Source of the DNA: Acidobacteriaceae bacterium
GTDB lineage: Bacteria; Acidobacteriota; Terriglobia; Terriglobales; Acidobacteriaceae
Assembly: GCA_903642225.1 (NCBI GenBank)
Contig: CAHJWI010000001.1
Span: forward strand, 186,001-250,000
DNA: 64,000 nt
Direction: 5' to 3'
Below are positions 60,879 to 64,000 of the stretch, piece by piece (positions within the stretch are counted from its first letter, which is position 1; every line of letters starts with the position of its first letter). The notes beneath the pieces were generated by a model that saw only the letters and a program-made list of their open reading frames with translations, was not told the DNA's origin and did not search any database. Both the position numbers and the translations under genes were made by a program.

Positions 60879-62495
60879 ATGAAACTTGTGTGTGGTCGGG
60901 CGGTGTGGTTGGTGCCGGTGCTTGGCTGGGCAGTGGCCGCCATCAGTCAGCAGGGCGCACCTCGCCGGCCGGCGAACGCTCCGCTGCAACGGATTCTGGA
61001 GGCAATGGCAGCGGAGCCTGCGGTGGCGCGCGCGCACTGGGGCGTTGCTGTGGAGCGGTTGGATGGGACGGTTGTGGCGGGGTTGAACGCGGGGCAATTC
61101 TTTCAGCCGGCGTCGAATGCAAAGTTGTTTACAACTGCAGCGGCGATGGCACTGCTGCCGATGGAAGAACGGCTCTCTACCAAGGTGATTGCAAGCGGAT
61201 ATTTCGAAGCGGGCGGGGTGTACCGGGGCGATCTGCGGCTGCGGGGTGTAGGGGATGCCAACTTCTCTGGTCGCCCTGTTCCGTACCGTGTGACACCGCA
61301 GGGGCAGGCGGAGGCTCCGCACGATGAGTTGCGGTACGTGCGTGAGCTTGCCGATGGTGTGAAAGCATCCGGCATTACGCGGGTAGAAGGCGATGTGGTC
61401 GGAGACGACACACTCTTTCCGTGGGACCCGTATCCGCAGGACTGGGCGGTGGACGACCTGCCCTGGTACTACGGTGCGCCGGTAAGTGGGTTGATGGTGG
61501 CCGACAACGCGGTGACGCTCACGGTAAAGGCAGCAGCCAATGGGCAGGCGGCAACGGCGGCGCTCGATCCGGCGCTGCCGTTCTACTCTCTGGATGTGGA
61601 TGTGACGGCAGGGACCGCGACCGCACTGCAGATTGAGCGGCCCGCTGGATCGAAGGTGGTGAAAGTACGCGGCACGATGGCGGCGGATGCGAAACCGTAT
61701 GTGCAGGGGCTGAGCATTGAGAACCCCGCGGAGTACGCGGCCATGGCTCTGAAAGCAGCGTTGGAGGCGGATGGGATTGTTGTGACGGGCAAAGCGCTTG
61801 CCAAGCTCAATCCGCTTGTGCAGCCGGATTTTGAGAAGTCCGCAGCGGTGCCGTTGGAGTCGTTTGCTCCGAAAGCCACGCGCGGTCTGCTCATGCGGGG
61901 CAGTGAAGCCGCGGTGTGTATGGATTGCGGCGAGACGTGGCACTCACGGGTGGTTGCGGAGCATGTGGGGCCGCCACTGTATGACGACGTTGCCGTGACG
62001 AACAAGACGTCACAGAACCAGCATGCGGAACTGTTTCTTCGACAGCTTGGGTTCTTTGTGGCGGGTGGCGCGACCACGGCCAGCGGCGCGCGGGTAGTGC
62101 GGGCGTTCCTGACGGAGCAAGCAGGCGTGGACGGTGGCGATTTCGTCTTTGTGGACGGCAGCGGCTTGAGCGGCCACGACCTGGTCACGCCGCGCGCAAC
62201 AACGGCGCTTCTGCGCTACGCGGCAGGCCAACCGTGGGGCGAAAAGTGGAAGGCCAGCCTGCCTGTTGGGGGGGTCGATGGGTCGCTGCGGTCTCGATTT
62301 ACGGGCGAGCTGAAGGGCCGGGTGTTTGCAAAGACCGGCACGCTGGGGGAGGCACGTGCGCTGAGCGGCTATCTTGTGGCGAACAGCGGGAAAACGCTGG
62401 CATTCAGCGTGATGGTTACGGGACATACACCGAAGGACAAGAGCGATGAGCTGGTGATGGACCGCATGGTCGGGGCGATTGCAGCGGCGGAGTAG
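60879..62495 (+). CDS. dacB: D-alanyl-D-alanine carboxypeptidase/endopeptidase (PBP4 type)
   Basis: DacB cleaves the D-Ala-D-Ala or cross-links of peptidoglycan. The 538-residue protein has a signal-like N-terminus and the serine-active motifs SxxK 'SNAK' (79-82), SxN 'SQNQ' in 'TSQNQHAELF', and KTG 'KTGTLGEAR', with the large domain II insert of S13-family enzymes between SxxK and SxN. It is periplasmic. ATG 60879. Sequence and motif spacing fit family S13. Confidence 0.94.
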   Translation: MKLVCGRAVWLVPVLGWAVAAISQQGAPRRPANAPLQRILEAMAAEPAVARAHWGVAVERLDGTVVAGLNAGQFFQPASNAKLFTTAAAMALLPMEERLSTKVIASGYFEAGGVYRGDLRLRGVGDANFSGRPVPYRVTPQGQAEAPHDELRYVRELADGVKASGITRVEGDVVGDDTLFPWDPYPQDWAVDDLPWYYGAPVSGLMVADNAVTLTVKAAANGQAATAALDPALPFYSLDVDVTAGTATALQIERPAGSKVVKVRGTMAADAKPYVQGLSIENPAEYAAMALKAALEADGIVVTGKALAKLNPLVQPDFEKSAAVPLESFAPKATRGLLMRGSEAAVCMDCGETWHSRVVAEHVGPPLYDDVAVTNKTSQNQHAELFLRQLGFFVAGGATTASGARVVRAFLTEQAGVDGGDFVFVDGSGLSGHDLVTPRATTALLRYAAGQPWGEKWKASLPVGGVDGSLRSRFTGELKGRVFAKTGTLGEARALSGYLVANSGKTLAFSVMVTGHTPKDKSDELVMDRMVGAIAAAE

Positions 62496-62510
62496 GACGG
62501 ATTCCGTGTC

Positions 62511-62711
62511 CTACGGGGTCCGCTTCACGAAGGGCGTGACGGCAGCCGGTGGTTTGCCCGCCGCTGTTGCTGTCTGCGCGCTTTCCATGCGAGCGGCCAG
62601 CTTCTCCCAGACAAGTTGCTGTGGCCGGCTCATGCTCTTCCATAGAAATTCCTGCCATCCCTGCTGGATTCGCTCTTCGCGGTAGAGCTCGTACATCGCT
62701 TCGCCTGTCAT
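62511..62711 (-). CDS. small helical protein of unknown function
   Basis: This 66-residue protein reads 'MTGEAMYELYREERIQQGW' and then 'LVWEKLAARMESA', compatible with an alpha-helical cytosolic peptide. GAGG lies about 11 bases before ATG 62711; a longer frame from 62807 is possible but less protein-like. It lies convergent to dacB. No family is recognised. Confidence 0.5.
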   Translation of the reverse strand: MTGEAMYELYREERIQQGWQEFLWKSMSRPQQLVWEKLAARMESAQTATAAGKPPAAVTPFVKRTP

Positions 62712-62806
62712 GAAGTTCAGAACCTCACACCGTTCGATGCGGAAATGGGTCGGCAGAGGGTCGCCTGAACGCGTGATGCAGCACCGTACACTCCGTGCAT
62801 CTGCCA

Positions 62807-64000
62807 CTAAACTTTGGGTGCCCAGCCTTTTTCATAGGTGCGGCGGGTCATGGCTTCGGCCTCCTTGTCGCCGGTAATGTGGCCGGTGGCGGCGTCAAGC
62901 GTGAGGACGCGCTGGGTGAAGTAGGCGATGTTCGAGAGCTGGACGAGCGTGGTGCTGACGTTACCCTGCGCGATGGGCTGGTTGAGCGGCGCACCGATGC
63001 GGACTGCGGCGATGAGATTGGCGAAGTGGGCATCGGTCATGCTGTCGGCACCAACGGTGTCTGCCGACGCTGTCGCCGCGTGGGTGGGGACGCGGTACCC
63101 GTCGATGATCTGGTCTTTCTGATCGAAGACGTCGTAGCCGGCGCGGTCGATCACCACTGTGCCTCCAGTGCCGTGGATGGCGATGCCGCGGTCGCGACCG
63201 TAGGTCTTCTTGCCGCTGCAGCAGCTACCCTTCCAGGTGATCAGGTGGTCGGGGTATTCGAAGGAGGTGTCGAGGGTGTCGTAGAACTGCCAGTCGTCGT
63301 GGAAGGCATAGCGGCCGCCGGCTGCGGTGACCCTGTTCGGATACTCGACACCGAGGGCCCAGCGGGCGACGTCAACCTCGTGGGTGCCGTTGTTCAGCGA
63401 TTCGCCGGTGCCCCACGCGCGGAACCAATGCCAGTTGTAGGGGTGCACGTTGTCGCGGTAGGGCTCGCGCGGTGCGGGGCCCTGCCACAGGTCCCAATCG
63501 AGCGTGCTGGGGACGTGTGTGGGCACGCCGGTGCCGATGGACTTGCGGGTGTTCGCGTACCAGGTCTCACCCCAGTAAGCCTTGCCGACGAGACCGGCCT
63601 TGATCTTCGCCACGATCTGCTGGGTGTGCGGGCTGGAGCGCTGCTGTGAGCCCATCTGGCAGAGCTTGCCGGTCTTCTTCTGTGTGGCGACGAGCCATTC
63701 GCCTTCCTGCGGGTTGTAGCTGCAGGGCTTTTCCACGTACACGTGCTTGCCTGCCTGCAAGGCAAGCATCGCCATGGGTGCGTGCCAGTGGTCGGGTGTG
63801 GCGATGGTGATGACGTCGACGTCGCTGCTGGTGAGGAGCTTGCGAAAGTCCTGCTCGGCGCGGGGTGCGACGCCCATGGCCTTGACAGTCGCGTCGGCGA
63901 ACTTTTTGAGGATGACAGAGTCTACGTCAGCCACGGCGACGATGCGGGCATCGGCCTTGTTGGCCTGCAGCGAGGAGAGGTGCGCGTGGGCGCGCGAATT
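62807..64000 (-). CDS. Gfo/Idh/MocA-family oxidoreductase (5' end outside window)
   Basis: At least 397 residues are open to the right window edge. The strand order 'ARIVAVADVDSVI' (NAD-binding Rossmann end), 'DVDVITIATPDHWHAPMAMLALQAGKHVYVEKP' and 'GTHEVDVARWALG' are hallmarks of the GFO/IDH/MocA fold, with the EKP motif and a His implied in catalysis. Substrates are usually sugars or inositols. The real start lies past 64000 because frame and family sequence continue. Confidence 0.92.
   Translation of the reverse strand, partial: NSRAHAHLSSLQANKADARIVAVADVDSVILKKFADATVKAMGVAPRAEQDFRKLLTSSDVDVITIATPDHWHAPMAMLALQAGKHVYVEKPCSYNPQEGEWLVATQKKTGKLCQMGSQQRSSPHTQQIVAKIKAGLVGKAYWGETWYANTRKSIGTGVPTHVPSTLDWDLWQGPAPREPYRDNVHPYNWHWFRAWGTGESLNNGTHEVDVARWALGVEYPNRVTAAGGRYAFHDDWQFYDTLDTSFEYPDHLITWKGSCCSGKKTYGRDRGIAIHGTGGTVVIDRAGYDVFDQKDQIIDGYRVPTHAATASADTVGADSMTDAHFANLIAAVRIGAPLNQPIAQGNVSTTLVQLSNIAYFTQRVLTLDAATGHITGDKEAEAMTRRTYEKGWAPKV

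Noticed and set aside
60807-61943. A 378-codon minus-strand frame opposite dacB
   Set aside because: Arg/His-rich mirror sequence; dacB has SxxK, SxN and KTG motifs.
1-64000. tRNA, rRNA, tmRNA, SRP RNA or CRISPR
   Set aside because: I looked for T-loop GTTCRANNC with paired stems, the SRP GGAAGCAGC core and regularly spaced repeats, and found none.

Overview
The window reads as chromosomal DNA of a soil-type Acidobacteriota, most likely class Terriglobia (Acidobacteriaceae: Terriglobus, Edaphobacter or Granulicella relatives). The evidence is the high GC content, two roughly 1200-residue Oar-like outer-membrane receptors with an N-terminal carboxypeptidase-regulatory-like domain, a DUF3011 protein, many secreted proteins of unknown function, and intergenic repeats with the cores TTCGACCGGAGC and GATGAGGGTGGGGCACCC. 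Genes lie on both strands in short runs. I see no tRNA, rRNA, CRISPR array, prophage or intact insertion sequence.

Layout: 1-3.8 kb holds a truncated DUF3108 gene, an OmpA-like protein, a YflT-like protein and the prfA-prmC pair (release factor 1 and its methyltransferase). 3.9-8.8 kb holds a secreted protein, a GNAT acetyltransferase, a YegD-like Hsp70 and trmFO behind a structured leader. 8.9-16.2 kb holds a membrane protein, a HerA-like ATPase, an EmrB-type exporter, a 5'-nucleotidase, an XRE/cupin regulator and an Fn3 lipoprotein. 16.3-23 kb is housekeeping: transaldolase, RsfS with an H1-like tail, two small membrane proteins, Der with a 200-residue basic N-terminal extension, OsmC and MutY. 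23-28.9 kb holds a CAT-like acyltransferase, envelope proteins, an RlpA-SPOR lipoprotein and an M14 peptidase. 29-37 kb holds aconitase, a His/Lys/Ala repeat protein, a DUF3011 protein, lipoprotein MsrA, a serine hydrolase and a geranylgeranyl-reductase-like flavoprotein.

37.2-45 kb carries the two Oar/TonB-type receptors, each closed by its own terminator. 45.4-47.4 kb is the conserved yceD-rpmF-plsX cluster. 47.4-48.3 kb has no convincing gene and contains hairpins and an IS-end-like motif. 48.3-64 kb holds a protein joining a low-complexity basic region to a receiver-like domain, a translationally coupled sigma / membrane protein / secretin-like operon, an overlapping ATP-grasp and luciferase-like monooxygenase pair, a GAF-PAS histidine kinase, an SDR divergent from a lipoprotein cytochrome c, folP coupled to a basic-tail protein, a PBP4-type DacB, and a Gfo/Idh/MocA oxidoreductase that runs off the right edge.

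The observations most worth following are the RNA structure that appears to bury the trmFO ribosome-binding site, the repeated attachment of basic low-complexity tails to ribosome-associated proteins (RsfS, Der) and to two unknown proteins, the receiver-like protein at 48265-49722, the sigma/secretin-like operon, and the ATP-grasp/LLM pair. All functions are inferred from sequence patterns only. No database search was run.
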